Origin: Chloroflexota bacterium
GTDB lineage: Bacteria > Chloroflexota > Dehalococcoidia > Dehalococcoidales > UBA3254
Reading direction: 5' to 3'
DNA length: 6,764 nt
Assembly: GCA_017860765.1 (NCBI GenBank)
Contig: JAGDMY010000173.1
Location: 1-6,764 of the forward strand
Below the pieces are notes generated by a model, which ran no database searches, was not told where the DNA came from, and saw nothing but the letters and a program-made list of their open reading frames with translations. Of this stretch, positions 6,418 to 6,764 are shown in pieces. Position numbers and translations under genes: made by a program. How positions within the stretch are numbered: position 1 is the stretch's first letter; each line of letters begins with the position of its first letter.

Positions 6418-6764
6418 ATGAAGCGCAATAAAATGCTACTCATTGTGTCAATTGCCCTTATATTATCGATGATAATCGTGGTTGTACCGGCATCACCGGT
6501 GCTGGCGGAGGCTATCGATCTGGATCCTGCCTTCGGACCTCCTGGCACCACCATCACCATGACCGGGAGCGGATTCGTAGATGGACAAAGCTATGCCATC
6601 AGGCGGTCAAAAGAACCCGATGTTAACAGCGACAGTGATGTCGATACGCTTGGCATAGCCACAGCCACAGCCAATAGCAGCGGGGCCTTTAGCAGAACAT
6701 ACGTGATGCCTTCCGCGCCCCGGGGCGAATACTCCATTTTTGTCAGGCAAGGCGGGGTTACTTT
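6418..6764 (+). CDS. Secreted protein with IPT/TIG-like beta-sandwich repeat (3' end cut by window)
   Basis: The frame is open from the ATG at 6418 to the window end (115 codons), so the gene is partial. An SD-like AAGGGGA (6406-6412) lies 5 nt before the start. The N-terminus is a typical Sec signal peptide: MKRNK, then a hydrophobic core (about residues 6-23), then a probable signal peptidase I site after SPVLA, with the mature protein beginning near residue 31. The mature part opens with IDLDPAFGPPGTTITMTGSGF (about 33-53) and later has NSSGAFSRTYVMPSAPRGEYSIFV, the pattern of Ig-like IPT/TIG or similar beta-sandwich repeats seen in surface proteins of Chloroflexota and archaea. A role in surface adhesion or the cell envelope is inference. 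Between the conserved strands is an acidic insert (EPDVNSDSDVD, about 68-78) that could bind Ca2+, though it matches no strict motif. A strong terminator separates it from rho, so it is not part of that operon. Confidence 0.75.
   Translation, partial: MKRNKMLLIVSIALILSMIIVVVPASPVLAEAIDLDPAFGPPGTTITMTGSGFVDGQSYAIRRSKEPDVNSDSDVDTLGIATATANSSGAFSRTYVMPSAPRGEYSIFVRQGGVT

Noticed and set aside
1..6764. CRISPR arrays, tRNA or rRNA genes, insertion sequences, attachment sites
   Set aside because: I found no spaced repeats, tRNA-like cloverleaf, rRNA segment, transposase frame or terminal inverted repeats anywhere in the window.

Overview
The window carries five protein-coding loci, all on the + strand, with short gaps between them. 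The content is bacterial: Rho factor, CTP synthase, sigma70-type promoters, an intrinsic terminator and Shine-Dalgarno sites before several genes. A lineage in or near Chloroflexota (Dehalococcoidia-like, anaerobic or subsurface) is my best guess. It rests on the pyrG-rho pairing, the style of the Rho sequence and the secreted protein with an IPT/TIG-like 'DPAFGPPGTTITMTGSGF' repeat. This is inference from remembered family resemblance and no search was run.

Layout. Bases 1-123 hold a plausible promoter and no convincing gene. Bases 124-2923 look like one operon of three genes: a PaaK/CapK-type acyl-adenylating enzyme, a peptidase S51-type 'glutamine amidotransferase-like' protein joined to it by an ATGA overlap, and a stand-alone protein related to the C-terminal domain of pyruvate kinase with a strong SD before a TTG start. 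Bases 2924-3101 contain a near-consensus promoter and a leader of about 110 nt before pyrG. Bases 3102-4690 are pyrG (CTP synthase), broken by an apparent internal deletion of about 46 nt with a -1 change of frame, just after the glutaminase nucleophile. Bases 4858-6183 are a full-length rho, closed by a perfect 20-bp hairpin terminator. A new transcription unit begins near 6330-6418 with a secreted protein that runs off the window.

How the genes relate. pyrG and rho are housekeeping genes of pyrimidine nucleotide synthesis and transcription termination, and are probably co-transcribed from the promoter at 2958-2987. The three upstream genes have recognisable folds but no assigned joint role. 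An adenylating enzyme, a serine-hydrolase/amidotransferase-like protein and a PK_C-like protein in one tight operon are the nearest thing here to an undescribed system.

The points most worth a second look are the pyrG lesion, the substitutions in the bicyclomycin/ATP pocket of Rho, and the uncharacterised three-gene operon with its altered P-loop.
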